Shown: piece by piece, positions 11,433-23,710 of the stretch | Layout of the letters: every line of letters begins with the position of its first letter | Position numbering within the stretch: position 1 is the first letter of the stretch | Source: Gloeopeniophorella convolvens | Lineage: Eukaryota; Basidiomycota; Agaricomycetes; Russulales | Reading direction: 5' to 3' | Length of the DNA: 64,000 nucleotides | Assembly (NCBI GenBank): GCA_022496205.1 | Contig: WTXD01000001.1 | Location: 1,860,001-1,924,000, forward strand | Translations under genes and position numbers: made by a program | The notes under the pieces: generated by a model | The model's database searches: none | Told to the model about the DNA's origin: nothing | What the model saw: the letters and a program-made list of their open reading frames with translations, nothing else

Positions 11433-12130
11433 GATTACTGTTTGAAGGTGCTGCTGGAGATGGGCCAGACATCGTCTCGGGCGTGCTACATTATATAGGC
11501 ACCACTGAAGGGCGTTGTCAGAAGAGCTCGCTGGAGCGCTGGCTTGATTCGTATGTGCGTCTGTGCCAGCACCGGTACCCGCGGGAACGCACGACTGTCA
11601 CTGAAACGGCGTTAGGACATTGACTAGTCGGTGTTCTAGCACAGTTGGCATCCCAGCCTCTAGAGTTGGCTCAGCTCTCAGACCCTCAATACCCCAAGTG
11701 GCACATGATGCCTGGTGACGTTACCCCAGTCCAGCACGAAGCGAGTATGAGCCAAGTTTTGGCGGAGTTAGGCCGGGTAGAGAACCGTTCTGCAGGGTTC
11801 TTGGCAGCGCCCAGCGCAAGGTAGTAGCCAGTGGTCGTGCTCAGGTCGTGCCAGTGCGGCGCAGTGCGCAACGCCAAGATTCTGCATTCTGCATAACGCC
11901 GTGTGCTGACTAAGACACAACGCGCTCGATTTTGAGCCATGCGTGCGCGTGAGCGCTTGAGCTGCCCTACCGTGAGACTGACGACTCGGCCCCAGGACAG
12001 CACATCAGATACTTACGCAAGAAGCTAGGCGGGGGAATGCCCTAAAACCGATTCCCATGGTACATACCAGAGAATGAGCACCGCCAAGGAATACGCAGCC
12101 TTAGCGCATGCTTGTCGCGTGCAAGTCATG
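11433..12130. repeat. Duplicated SDR 5' flank, copy 1
   Basis: This non-coding stretch is paralogous to 16447-17155 over its whole length, and parts recur upstream of copies 3 and 6-9. Shared landmarks are a TCTAGCA-TGGCATCCCAG block, a GAACC-GGTTC hairpin-like stretch, and a CCATGG block before AGAGAATGAGCACC. No credible coding frame is seen. Confidence 0.6.
11489..11500 (-). promoter_or_regulatory. TATA box shared by the SDR copies
   Basis: The minus strand has GCCTATATAATG about 60 bp before the ATG at 11432. The same TATATA-containing block, after a GGGCGTG-like stretch, precedes the other SDR copies (for example near 16503, 27602, 31293 and 37705), so the copies were duplicated together with their core promoter. 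Confidence 0.6.
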
Positions 12131-12154
12131 TGCATGTACTTGGAAATAAATGAC

Positions 12155-12320
12155 GTATATTCATGAACGACTGTCTTCCGTTACTAAGGTCATCGCCGTC
12201 TTGGTTGCCCCGTCCCCCTTCGTCGTAGCCTCAGAGGTTGATAATATCGCAGGTTACTTACTGGTGCCACTGGCCACATCGGCTCGCACGTCATCGGACA
12301 AGGATGTACCCGATTTTCGC
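12155..12320 (+). pseudogene. Rossmann-fold (NAD-epimerase-like) gene remnant
   Basis: A frame with the motif LLTGATGHIGSHVI begins after an acceptor at about 12251 and could join a short ATG exon near 12163. TGATGHIGSH is the nucleotide-binding loop of NAD-dependent epimerase/dehydratase-type enzymes. The frame loses all similarity soon after and reaches a stop, so only the 5' tip of a gene seems to remain. Confidence 0.4.
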
Positions 12321-12666
12321 GACCTCGGGAGCATCACTCCGCCAGAGGAAGGGTAAGACCAGGTCAACAGCAGCTGGGCAATTCGTTGCGAAAGTGGCCA
12401 CGGCCTGTCCAAGGTATCCCAGAAGGTATTTGGCATTTGCGCTGAAGGATGCGTTGGCCCCCAGTCTGCTGCTCCGATCACGAATGCGGCATTCCCTCAT
12501 TGGGCTCACGTTCTGGAAGCCAAGCTTCCTGTGACTGTAAATGTTTCATTACGGGAAACCATGTAAGTTATTGGGTATCTCTAGGTCATAAGCTCCAAAA
12601 TCCGTTAGAGTATACGGAAACATTGTAACCTGGTTGTACAAGTTTCCGCGAGTATGGAAGAGTGAA

Positions 12667-14150
12667 CTAGATCGTGGGTGCGTGCTGCGGCGACGACCAT
12701 CGGGCTTTCATCCTCGTGATACCTCCGAGCACAAATGGCAATACGACCATGTGCCTTGTAATAGAGTGCTCTTGCTTGTCCTTGCCCTCGACTTCGTCTA
12801 CTTCGAGGTCCCTTGCGCCGTAGTTGCGCTGCCGGCGCAGAAGGAAACCGGGGTGGAAAACGTTGATGGCGAACATCGCGATCACAATCATTGCGGCGTC
12901 AAACACAGCTGGAGAAAAGTCGGGTCAGGACGATGTTCGGGGTAGCATCAACTAGAGCATACTCACCGAAGTACCATTCAGTTGTGGCGAGCTTGCCTCT
13001 CCAACCTTCTGCGAGCTCCACCGTCCGGAAGATGCATCTGTGGGCTTACATTAGAGGGAACAAGGGGATCGAGTGGTGATAGCCATACCGCACGAAGATG
13101 AAGAACGTCGAAACAGATATGCCGACTAGCAAAAGTTTGATGGGCGCGTCCGCTACCTTATGAGTCTCCTCCTGGATAGAAACAGGATATATAGGCCAGT
13201 TTGCTGCAAAGCGCGTGTTGGATTCTAGGATGAGAGCTACAAACAAGACGATGCCAACTACGACTACGATTAGTACTTGGGTAGAGGATAGGAGGTGCAG
13301 CTGTACATACCGAGCTGGACGATGATACCGCCAAGGGCGAGGTGGCTGCTCTGTGCGTCGGGGACGGTTAAGCCGAATCAATGGAGTAGAAAAGCAACTA
13401 CGCACCAAGGGTGATTGATTATTGGTGAATGAGAGTATACTACCGACAATCTGTAGAGCAGCGGCGCTGAAGCTCTGGAATCAAGTCAGGAAAGCCCACT
13501 TCCGATGTCATAACAACACCTACGAAGAGTAGGGAAACGGTTTTATCTGCATTGGGTGAACCCCGTCAGCTTCTCCACACGGGGTATACTGCAACATGAG
13601 ACAGTACGTACATCGGTTCCCGCTCAGGCGCGCGTATTGGGGGCCGAGTTGATTGATTATGATAGCGAAGATGTCGAAACAACCCGCGAGGAGCCGCGTC
13701 GGCGCGACGAGGGTTGTCGTGTTTCTGTGCTAGATCAGAAAACATAGGAGACAGGAGGTGAAGCGACGCTTACTGCATAATGAAGGGCGCGAGTAGGGAT
13801 GGATTGTGGCTCACGCTAGTCCACAGGCGGCCGCTCCAGCCTACGATTTCGAGCACACCGCATAATACGGCAGAGATAAGGAGGAACCAGCGGCGGGAGT
13901 AGACTGCCTGTGATAGATGGAGCACTGAAGAGCGCGCATTAGCAGCCATCGCTCTCGCACCGAAACTGAGAAGTAGGAACTTACGCGTGGTGAGACCAAA
14001 TAGCACGACGAAGGTGATGCAGACCCATTCCGTGCGCTTATAGTTAGAAAGGGAGAGACGCTCGAATCCTTCAGCATCGAAAGGGGAATCTAGCGAACTG
14101 GCTGAGAACGTATCGGGCTGCAGAAGGTAGAGTAGGGGCGTACTACTCAT
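12667..14150 (-). CDS. RTA1-like membrane protein
   Basis: From ATG 14150 the exons give MSSTPLLYLLQPDTFSASSL, a hydrophobic segment, then LEIVGWSGRLW with a run ending LLAPFIMQ. Later come VVVVGIVLFVALI, STFFIFVR, CIFRTVELAEGWRGKLATTE and FDAAMIVIAMFAINVFHPGF. The GWxGRL, R(S/T)xxRxxELxxGWxGxL and HPG features in this order are those of the RTA1-like family: seven-pass proteins linked to lipid movement and resistance to toxic lipids in yeast. About six introns are present. The third quarter (about 13440-13640) is poorly conserved as I splice it, so a defect there is possible. Confidence 0.65.
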
Positions 14151-15255
14151 GATGTTGCTACGGTGTTGGCGATGGGATGCTGACCACCGGTGCTGGCGGG
14201 CACGACTTTATACCCAGACCCCCACTGCAATCCAATGCGTTCCCGTATTTCAGGGCAATTGCGCAGCAGAACTTGAATCGACGCACCGACGGGGGCGCAA
14301 GTTGGTGCCTTCCGAAGTTTTGAAACGACTCCGCATTTCGTTGTTGACGCCGGTGATCGTATAAGGAAAGATGCGGTCCCGTCTTGGATGCCGCTGGTGT
14401 TCGTGATCAGGCTGTGCCCCTGCGCAGGTAGCAGTGGCCTCCCGAGGTCATCGAGGGTCCAGAATGTCCGATGGAGAATGTTTTGCGGCCAAAAGAACAG
14501 CCGCGATCTCAACCTGAGGCGGCACCGAAGGGAAGACGCATGCTGCGGACGGTGAATTACTGGCAGGTTGCCGGTGGACGCGACCAACGCGCTACCACAG
14601 CATCGAAAATCAGCAAAAGGTTGATTTCTCTAGCGCGAGACGTACTAAGTTATAGCTCGAAACAAAACAGGTCGAAGGAGAGCCATGCTAATTAAGCCTG
14701 ACGATTGAGTATGATTGTTTTCCCAAACGGGCCCTTAGGCTAAAGTAGGCTGGTGAGCTCAAGGTGAGCCCCTGGAAGTGTGTTGGGAGAATCATTCGAT
14801 TTGTTGTCTTCTAGAGGCGTAGGCGTGAAAATCTCGTGGGGCCGACGCACATATGAGGATGGGAACTGCGGAAAGAATGTCGACGCGTCGGAACCTTTTG
14901 TGGAACATGGTCGTATTCAAGTTCGCCGGCGGCGGCTACGGCCGGGAAGTGCGGAAGCGGTGGGCGCTTATTACTGCGGTACTCAGTACATGCCACCTGA
15001 CATCGTCAGCGCAGCAACGACATCCTGTCCAGGTCCCCCTTCCAACATTGTCGGCACTTTCGCCGAGAAGGCTTCTGCGGATGCCGACATTGTGATGGTA
15101 GTCTTCTTTTCTGGTACAACAACCCTGCGGGCTCGAGAACGTCGCCGTTGACAGGAGCAAGGGTTTCAGCCGGCAATCAACACGAAGCGTTCAGGCGCCT
15201 CTATTTGAGTGGAGTACATGGACAAAGATGAAATCCGTGCAGCCCCACTGCCACG
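14151..15255. other. Intergenic, no gene recognised
   Basis: Only a 123-codon open frame at 14780-15151 on the plus strand stands out. It has no hydrophobic core or family motif and no splice partners, so I do not call it. Confidence 0.4.
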
Positions 15256-16446
15256 TTACGCGAGTACATCCAGCTTGTTGACCAAGGCTCCCTTCGCCAG
15301 CACTTTGTCCTTCCAGTCTCTCTCGAGCTCATCGAAGTCCCAGTTCGCTGAGACATATCTAAGGTTGAGACAGTTTAGCACAAAGCCCCAAAGAAGAGTC
15401 GACGGCAGAACACTGACTTGCCGTTCAGCCAGTCAGCACGGCCGGAAGTGAGATGCAAGATCACAGCCGGGGGGAGAGCAGGTTCATCGAACGTGAAACC
15501 TTCGGGAGGGACGAAGCCTGAGTCCTTGGCCATTTTTGTCTCAATGCCCCCGGGGTGGAAAGAGAAAGCCTTCAGCTTTGGGTATTCTGACGCCGTACAT
15601 CCCGAGTCAGCAACTTGGAGGGTGGGTCCGCGCCGTTGATTAGGACTCACCGATAGTTATAAACTCGACGAAGCGGCTAACGGCGTGCTTTGACGGGCAG
15701 TAGTCACTCTGAGAAGGTATGCGCGCCTGTGCGGAAATAGAGGATACAACAACTATGTATCCTGCATCTGACTCCTGTAGTGCTTTGACGGAGGCGCTGC
15801 TGCAAAGTCAACACAAGTATTCTCGGACTAATTGAACCAACGGACCGAACAAAGTTGAACACACCGCGGACGTTGACTTCGAACGTATTCCACCATACTT
15901 CCGGATCCTTGTCTCCTATCACTTTATGGAAATGTATTGTCAGCACTATTTGCGGTCGAAAAGAAGGGGGCGCCTCACATCCGTACATCCCAGAATTTGC
16001 GCCGGCGTTGGCGACGAGGACGTCCAGCCGGCCAAAGCGCCCCAACGTTGCCTTCACAGCCGCCTCCGCAGAGTGCCAGTCACGGACGTCGACAGGCACC
16101 GCCAAAACCTGTGCGGTGGAAACAGCAGCGTGGATGAGGCTAGCTGTCTCGTCGAGCGTCGCCTGCGAGCGTGCAACGATCACCACCGACGCGCCGGCCT
16201 TCGCATACGCTATCGCGGTCTCCTGTCCGATGCCGCGCGATGCACCCGTTACGAGCACGACTCTGCCGCGATACGTCTGCGCGCCGTAGTGGGTCTTCGG
16301 ATCGATGGTCGGGTACACACTACGGGGGAAGAACGGGTTCAGGTAAGCATAGTAAGCGTAGAAGATGGTGAGGAGACGTACTCCCTGTGGTGCTTGACAG
16401 GCAGGTCCTCGTCGAGCCCTATGATCTTGCTAAAATCGATACTCAT
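15256..16446 (-). CDS. Short-chain dehydrogenase/reductase, array copy 2
   Basis: Same six-exon structure as copy 1, with which it is most similar. The cofactor loop TGASRGIG, VANAGA and YCPSK are intact, as is the six-G tract in exon 5 that is shortened in copies 3 and 6. Differences from copy 1 include VSTAQVLAV in place of VPGAQVLAV. The first intron is open in frame, so retained-intron transcripts would still be translatable. The duplication with copy 1 extends through both flanks (about 10.2-12.1 kb against 15.2-17.2 kb). Confidence 0.82.
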
Positions 16447-17155
16447 GATTGTGTTTGAAAGTATCTGTGGAGATGGACCAGACATTGTCTCCGACGTGTC
16501 ACATTATATAGGCATCGCTGAGGGGGGTTGTTAGAAGAGCTCGCTCTCGCGCCGGCTTGATTCGTATGTTGGAAGCCGAGCAGCAGCGCGTGTGCCAGCA
16601 CCGGCACCGACGGAAAGGCACGACTGTCGGTGAAACGGCGTTAGGACATTAGCTATTCGGCGTTCTAGCATAGTTGATATCCCAGCTTCTAGATCTGGTT
16701 CAGCTCTCAGACCCTCAGGCTCGACACTGGACCCCAAGCACATGATACCTCAGGGTGACGTTGCCTCGACGGCGCAGTTCAGCACGAAGGGGTATGAGCC
16801 AAGCTTCGGTGGGGTTATGCTGGGTAGAGAACCGTCCTGAAAGGTTCTTGGCAGCTCCCAGCCTAAGGTAGTAACCAGAGGTCGTGGTCACTGGTCGTGC
16901 CAGCAGTGCGGCGCAGTGCCAACTTGAACGCCAAGATTCTGCATAACGCCGTGTGCTGACTAAGACACAACACGCTCGACCTCGAGCCGGCGGGCGCCGG
17001 CGTAGTGACAGCGTGAGCTGCCGTGAGACTGACGAGGCCCCGGGACAACACACTAGATACGCAAGAAGCTAGACAGAGGATACTCTGAAGCCGATTCTCA
17101 TGGTATCAGAGAATGAGCACCGCCAAGGAATAGGGTGTGCTTGTTGTGTGCAAGT
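16447..17155. repeat. Duplicated SDR 5' flank, copy 2
   Basis: Paralogous to 11433-12130. Both copies end near a GAGAATGAGCACCGCCAAGG block, after which the sequences diverge; this is the right breakpoint of the copy 1/copy 2 duplication. No coding frame is supported. Confidence 0.6.
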
Positions 17156-17429
17156 CCAAAAGAATCGGCTCGGACGGTGTCTCGGTGACCAGGCAGTCGG
17201 CCCGAGGCCTCTCGAAACTTGGTCCATGCAGGTACGCATGTGGCGGTCCACCTGTTTGGGTCCCTTCTGCGGGTCTGGGAGTGGCGGACTCGCGTCTTCA
17301 TGGATGCAATTTCCTTGATCGTCCCGAACCGAATGCCAACTTTGCATGCATTCATTAGCTACTAGTCGTAGCCAATTGCACTATATGTAGAATAAATACG
17401 GGGGTATTATAGGAGCGCGCGGGCGATTC

Positions 17430-17600
17430 TAATAGAAGAGATTCGCCGTCTCAGTCCTCGCGCGCTCTAACAACACGGAACTATGTTGTATTCACCTAAT
17501 AGAAGAGATTCGCTGTCTAGGCGAAGTAAATACAAGTGAATAGTCAAATAGTGTACTGTACTCACCTCAGTCCTCGCGCGCTCTAACGACACGGAACTGA
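17430..17600 (+). repeat. Local direct repeats
   Basis: Two motifs occur twice each: TAATAGAAGAGATTCGC(C/T)GTCT (about 17430 and 17498) and CAGTCCTCGCGCGCTCTAAC (about 17452 and 17567). The spacing is unequal (~68 and ~115 nt), so this is an internally rearranged duplication rather than a regular array. Confidence 0.6.
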
Positions 17601-17630
17601 GGGACGGAAATTTTCGGGAGGGTGGCTTGA

Positions 17631-17647
17631 CCCCCCCCCCCCCCCCC
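17631..17647 (+). repeat. Homopolymer of 17 C
   Basis: An uninterrupted run of 17 cytosines. It lies about 330 bp beyond the C-terminal end of the NTPase gene in a stretch without genes. Confidence 0.9.
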
Positions 17648-17981
17648 GCGGACTCAACCGTACAGTACCAACCAAATAGGTCCATTGGGAATAAAGATAT
17701 GAGGCTCGCGGCGCGACCTCAGCCTGAGTGTGCGCGAGAGCGCAAGTCGAAACCCCGGGCCGCCGGCCCGGGTCGTAAAGTCAACACGAAACAAAAGACT
17801 GCGCACGCGTTTGTCCGCGCGTCCGCACGCGCGCGCCACGAAACGAATAGCAAGACGAAATACGAACGTCCGATTCCAACACTATAAGGCATATCAACTA
17901 TGCTAGGCTCCATTTTTTTATGTCCACTTACGTGCGTCTCGACGTACAGAACCCAATATTCCGTTCAATTACCCCGACCAG

Positions 17982-19587
17982 TCATGCTAGGCTCCACTCG
18001 ATTGGTATAATCCGGGCAGAGGAGCTGAGGCGCGGGGTATGGGGCCTGGTCTCGCAGATATTGACGTTGGCAGAAACGAAAAACGCGAAGGAAGAGCCAT
18101 CGTCAAGCATGCAGAGAGCCCGTCGGAGCGCGCTCAAATTCGACTCGGGTGATTCATAATTGAATTGTTCCATCAGTAGGTGTGCTTCGTCGACCACGAT
18201 GAAGATGTCGGGGAAGTCACTGCGGTCGGGTGCCGGAGAATAAAGCACGGTTCTGAGCGCAGATGCTTGCGCCGACGTCATGTTCGTTCCCCTGGGCTCG
18301 GTGGACGGATAAGGGGTCTTCCGCAAGAGCTGCGATGGCTTAATTGAGAGGCTGTGCGGAGATGAAATTGGCTGATCGTACCTCATTGGCTTTCTCCAGG
18401 ACCGCATCGTAGAAAAACCTCCTTTTCTCCCCTACCCCGCTCATTTTTTGCCCTTCCGTCATGTACTCTCTTAACTTCTTGATTCGTGCTTCCCGGTCTG
18501 CGCCGCCGAGAGATTCCACCACGCCCGTTGCCTTCCAGAGCAGGGCACTGAGGAACGCATACATCCGAGCGTAGGACCCCTCAGTCGTACCCCGTTCTTC
18601 GGTGTGCGTCAGGTATTCACGAACATTAACATCCCCGGGAGGGAATCCTAGGAGCTACAGTGAGACAACTTTCGGCGTCGAACGTATGTAGTCATACCCA
18701 TAGAGTCGGGTTCGCGCAACGTGATAGGAATTGAGAAATGCGTCTTGGCAAACTCATCGACCAAACGAGATTTGCCTGTCCCAGACGATTGTACGATGGG
18801 ACTATAGGGACGGTAGCTGCCCGTCGTGTACAGTGTACACTTGGTGACGTGCTCCGCCAGCGCCGGCAAGAGGAGGTCAGCGCCCACGAATGGGACCGTC
18901 CAGGAGCGTTCGGTCACTGTATGTCTGTCAGCTAGGAGCGGTGCCTGGAAGCTGTATGGACTTTCCAACACACTCATTTTCCACATCGGGGTCAATGAAG
19001 ACTGGGCGGGCGGGGAGCGATCCAGCTGTGCGCGTTTCGAAGATGCAAGGGTCATGATTGATTGCAGGGCCCATGCAACAGGTCACACTCACAATATGGC
19101 CTGAAGGCATTCAAAGGCAATTTGAAGAAGATATCTAGACTGGAACATCAGGAGCCATTCAACGTCTGAAGTATGATGGACGCACCATTCACCACCAGCT
19201 CCCGGAAATCTCCTTGCTGTGCCATCTCCCTGAATAGCTGAAACACATCTCGCTGCTGGCCAGGGTCGGAGAGCCTTTCTTGGAAGTTTTTCTCTTCAAT
19301 TACATTTGGGCTTAGCTTGGGGATGGACTCGATTACTGATAACCGAGTGTGTGAAGATAGGGTAGAGATATTGACAATTGCACATCGGTCTTATCCTTGC
19401 TACGGGCCAGCGCCCTGTTCAGATTCTCTATTGACGCAGGGCGAAGGCAGTCTAAAATGTCTTTGGGGGAGAACGTGCCATCTGGTTGAAGAGGAGGCTC
19501 AAGAGGGGGTGGGCCGAGGCCTTCGACGAATTCGACTTGGTGTTTCTCAGCCGATTGACGAGTGCTGATGCGGTCGGGATCTTCCAT
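17982..19587 (-). CDS. P-loop NTPase of a basidiomycete family, possibly 3' truncated
   Basis: The ATG at 19587 starts MEDPDRISTRQSAEKHQVEF; further exons give DPGQQRDVFQLFREMAQQGD, FQSRYLLQIAFECLQA, then WTVPFVGADLLLP, a Walker A (IVQSSGTGKSRLVDEFAKTH) and, near 18200, a Walker B with DIFIVVDEAHLL. Between them is a helical stretch with MYAFLSALLWKA. The order matches a repetitive family of large polypore proteins of unknown function with one P-loop domain; many members sit near repeats. The frame ends soon after the Walker B region with IIPIEWSLA, where family members, as I recall them, continue. The C-terminus may be truncated by the rearranged sequence at 17.4-17.9 kb. The N-terminal half needs about five introns; I did not prove every junction. 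Confidence 0.6.
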
Positions 19588-21395
19588 GGGCTCGTATTCT
19601 CAGAACAATGATGTACTTAGAACGGCCGGGTTGAGCTCTGGAGTGCGCGGGGGAGGAGTCTTATAACTTGGTGACACTGAGGGGTTCGTCAGTGTATATA
19701 TGCACTCGAGTACTCTTGCGTCGAGGCGTATCCGATCGGCAGCTAAAGTGCACAAGGACATGCTGGCAGCAACAAAGAATGACATCACCGACCATTGACT
19801 ATGGGCATCTATATCCCCGCATTGGGCAGTCACTTACCATGTATGACTATCACGTGAATGACGTCATTTTGTTATGCCAGCCAACTGCCAGCTTGTCCTA
19901 AGAACACACCGGATCACCGTCACTGCCATGCAGGTGTTGTTGTATTAATCGGATCGCGCGCGCAGCGCGTGTGGCTGAGCTCTCCCCGCACTCGCCGTTC
20001 GCAGGTGTCGCGCGCATGCAGTTTTCAAGCGTGTTGCGGCTTGTGTGTGGCACCCAATCACAGTAGATTTATTATGGACGCTCAGTAGGACTCGAGACGC
20101 GCCGCCTGTGGCGGCACCTGCCTTGCTTGCAGACAATGGGATACATTGTACAATCTATTGAATATACGATGGTCGGTTTGTGGCAAACGCCGCGCTTTTG
20201 TTCGTCGTAAGTACCAACTTGAATTTACACTACTTAGTGTTCATAATGAAACTGCTGCGATTCGGTGCCGCGCACGCTCGGAACCACGCATGCACACATC
20301 GGCGAAGGGACTCGGGGAGGGAGTAGGGACGGCTCGAGTAAGCGTGCTGTGTGCATGGTTTCCGACTGCAACATGATGAAAGGTGTAAAGATGTGTGAGG
20401 TTAATGGATCCCTGGACTCAGAAGTTGATCATATCCGTAGCATTCGTAACGAGGCAACGCTGCAGCGACTGCAATCACTCAATGAAGTACTATTCTTCTC
20501 TGTTAGTCACTTAGGACAATGTTTTCCCGACCAACACGGAATAAGTGAAGGTTGTACTGGCTTGGAATGTATTGAGGGCATGCAGCGGTGTGGAATGAAG
20601 CTGAATTCCGAGGAAGAACAGGTGAGAGGAGCACAAAGGGAAAGGAGAACCACGAGCGGTGAAGCGCTGACATTCAGAGCCCGTGTTTAGTACATTTTAT
20701 ACTACATGAATATAAGGCAACTTTAGTATGCCTACAATGGGGAAATCACAGAGGATTTCAGGTACTGGGGCATCAAGTGCTGGGTACAACAGGGACGTAC
20801 GAAAGGCATGACGCTCCGGAAAGTAGGTCCAGTCAGAAGTCCAAGTGCGGAACAGAGCACGACTTAACCTATCGTTCTGTATTCATGACGAAACAAGTTG
20901 TCATTTTTGTGTGACCGAAGGTGGAAGTCAGTCTTGGGGGTAGAGTTGACTAGAGTCACCGTTGTAAAAGGATGAGACGGCGAGCGCGTGATTCACGAGG
21001 CGCGATATAGAGATGGGCCGAAATAAACCGAAAACCGAAAAACACCGATGTTTGGTCTTATTTGCGATCCAGCAAGCCCCTGGCAACAATTATGAACGGG
21101 GAATGGCCTTGCAAGCAAGGCAACCTATAAAACAGTTGTATTTATGACATGCAAACGCTGCGCGTTTGCCGAGAGTCGACGCACATTCAACAGGTGTGCC
21201 AGTGGGCACCTCGCGGTCCAAACATTAACTCATGTATCTACGGACATGGTGTGACATCACTTCCGAGGCTTGGGTACTGCGAGGCACTTTTCAATAAGTA
21301 TGTCAAATCATGATCGACGATCCATTGTGTTCCATCGCTCAGTTAATCCTAACTCGTACAAATGAAAATGAACATCATGCAGGTCCATTGCCACG
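19588..21395. other. Intergenic, no gene; palindromic motifs
   Basis: No frame here resembles a known family. Two features stand out: GCCGCCTGTGGCGGC next to TGCCTTGCTTGCA at about 20101-20128, and near 21108-21172 CCTTGCAAGCAAGG followed by the near-perfect palindrome GCAAACGCTGCGCGTTTGC. The first resembles the end of the insertion in IMPase intron 1 at 34.0-34.3 kb, so the block may be a related, older element. The right end from about 21290 is the conserved SDR 3' flank. Confidence 0.4.
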
Positions 21396-22589
21396 TTACG
21401 CGAGTACATCCAGCTTGTTGACCAAGGCTCCCTTCGTTAGCACTTTGTCCTTCCAGTCCCTCTCGAGCTCATCAAAGTCCCAGTTCGCTGAGACGAATCT
21501 AATGTTAACATAACTCAGTACAAAACCCCGAAGAAGAGCTGATAACAAGACACTGACTTTCCATTCAGCCAGTCAGCACGACCGGAAGTGAGATGCAAGA
21601 TTGCAGCCGGGGGAGAGTGGGTTCATCGAACTTGAAACCCTCGGGAGGGACAATACCTGAGTCCCTTGACGCCTTTGTGTCAATGGTCCCGGGGTGGAAA
21701 GAGAAGGCCTTCAGCTTCGGGTATTCTGACGCCGCACGCTCCGAGTCAGAAGTGTGGAGGATGGGATGATGATGTTCATCAGGACCCACCGAAAGTTATG
21801 AACTCGACGAAGCGGCCAAGGGCGTGCTTCGATGGGCAGTAATCGCTCATGGTCGGCAGGCGGGCCTGCGCGGCGTTGGAGGAGACAGCGACGATGTATC
21901 CAAGATCTGACTCCTGCAGAGGTTTGACGGAGGCACTGCCGAAAAGTCAACGCAAGTACCCTCGGATGGAGAGGAAATCGACGGACCGAACATAGTTGAA
22001 CACACCACGGACATTGACCTCGAACGTTCTCCACCATAGCTCCGGATCCTTGTCTCCTATCACTTCGAGACAATATGTATTGTCAGCGCCGTCCACAACC
22101 GAAGGAGCGTAAATATCTCACAGTCGCCCACTTTAGTAGACACGCCAGCATTGGCGACGAGGACATCCAATTGGCCAAAGCGCTCCAACGTCGCCTTCAC
22201 AGCTGCTTCTGCGGAGAGCCAGTCGCGGACATCAGCTGGCACCGCCAGAACCTGTGCGCCGGGAACCGCAGCGTGGATGAGGCCAGCTGTCTCATCGAGC
22301 GTCGCCTGCGAGCGTGCAACGATCGCCACCGATGCGCCGGCCTTTGCATAGGCTATCGCGGTCTCCTGTCCGATGCCGCGCGATGCGCCCGTCACGAGCA
22401 CGACTTTTCCACGGTATGTCTGGGCGTCGTAGTGGGCCTTTGGGTCGATGGCCGGGTACACCCTACGAAGGATGAACAGATTCAGGTGAGCGTAGTGAGC
22501 GTATAAAATGGTGAGAACACGCACTCCCTGTGGTGTTTCACGGGCAGGTCCTCGTTGATTCCTACGATCTTGCTTAAATCGAAACTCAT
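21396..22589 (-). pseudogene. Short-chain dehydrogenase, array copy 3 (frameshifted)
   Basis: All six exons and splice sites are present, with TGASRGIG, VANAGV and YCPSK intact. In exon 5, at about 21609, the run of six G (plus strand) found in seven other copies has only five, so the frame after FDEPTLP shifts and terminates within 20 codons. That removes the C-terminal ~70 residues that cap the substrate pocket. The defect is shared with copy 6. If it is a sequencing error the gene would be intact. Confidence 0.75.
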
Positions 22590-23280
22590 GGTTGCTATTT
22601 GAAGGTGCCACTGAAGATAAACCTGACATTGCCTCGGGCGTGCACTATATATGCACCCGGGTTGGAGGGCGTACGCACGTGAGAAGAGCTCGCTGGAGTT
22701 CTCGCTGACTTGATTCGTATGCTGGAAGCCGAGCAACAGCGCTTGTACCGGCACCGATACCCATGGAAAGGTATGACTGTCGCTGAGGCGCTGTTGGGAC
22801 CCTAACTGCCAGTCTGCCATGTTCCAGCATAGCTGGCATCCCAATCTCTAGATTTGGAGCTCTCAGACTTCAACACTGGACCCCAAGCACATTCCTGATG
22901 TTACCTCGACCTACCACAGTCCAACGTAAAGCGAGTATGAGCCAGGTTTCAGTGGAGTTGGCTGCGGCGCAGTTCGGATGCCAGCATATGTAAGCGCCGT
23001 GCGACGCATGTGACTCTGCCTCTGTTACGATTCCATGGCCAGTGACTGCTCTATTCTTTTTCCTTTTTCGTATGGTACGCGCCTCGTTCTCGCGCTGCGC
23101 CGCTCGTCTCGCCTCTTCGTTCCCTTGCGCTGCATCGCCCTCCTGACTCCTTCCCAACTACGATGACTCCTAGGATTGTCTTATGCAAACCCCCTTGTAC
23201 GATATGGCTGTGTTGCGTCGAGTATTTAAGGACAAGTCCCCCTTCTCCTCTACCCTCAGTCTGAGTGACCCGATTGGTTG
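22590..23280. repeat. SDR 5' flank and unassigned sequence
   Basis: The first ~350 bp are the conserved SDR upstream block (TATA, CTGGAAGCCGAGCA and the GGACCCCAAGCACA landmark). The remainder holds nothing I recognise apart from a TATTTAAG at about 23223 that may serve the frame starting at 23293. Confidence 0.45.
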
Positions 23281-23292
23281 CCCATTGTCACC

Positions 23293-23710
23293 ATGTCCTC
23301 ACCAATTGATGAGGATCCACACAGATCCACAACCTTGACTCCAGCAGTACCCTTTGTCGCAGAACGCCCTGACTGGGAGCCCCAACACGAACCCAAGCTG
23401 TCTGTGCCCAGCAACGACGATTCAATGCCTGAACCCGAGTCGCACACAAACGTAACAGCCTCCCGCTCGCACCACCGCGCCCGCTCGCGGAGCTCGCAGA
23501 GGGACTCGTCAATGTCGAACAGGGGCTGGACAGGAGCCGGCGGGAGGCGATCGCGCACACGGCGGCCAGCTTTCGCGGATCACCCAGGCGCGGCCCGAAG
23601 GTGGATGGTGCATGCGCTGCACTGAACTTTGCGCTCGTCGCGCGCCGGATACTGTATGTACTGGTGTGTGAGCGCAGTGTTAATATATGCTTTGGCGGCT
23701 GCTCCCTTCC
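23293..23710 (+). pseudogene. Chimeric remnant containing an IMPase fragment
   Basis: From about 23461 the sequence aligns with the third exon of the IMPase copies: SRREAIAHTAASF, then [10 protein letters not shown], compared with [13 protein letters not shown] and [10 protein letters not shown]. Several indels break the frame, and the donor after the exon is kept as a GTGTGTGAG-like site. Upstream is an unrelated ATG frame starting MSSPIDEDPHRSTTLTP. No other IMPase exon is present, so this is a leftover of an early, larger array unit. Confidence 0.6.

Noticed and set aside
17430..17600. CRISPR-like array
   Set aside because: Only two copies of each motif, unequal spacing, and a eukaryotic context.
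20371..20691. Plus-strand open frame of ~105 codons beginning MMKGVKMCEVNG
   Set aside because: No family motif, no splice partners, and it lies within rearranged spacer sequence.
21720..21800. Apparent loss of the acceptor of intron 4 in SDR copies 3-8 (CGGAG where copy 1 has CAGAG)
   Set aside because: A downstream TCAG just before AATACCC is conserved in all copies (TTAG in copy 9) and restores the phase, so this is the real acceptor.
22075..22506. Plus-strand frame of 143 codons opposite SDR copy 3, with equivalents in every copy
   Set aside because: It recurs because the SDR exons recur. The minus-strand frame carries all catalytic motifs; the plus-strand translations have none.
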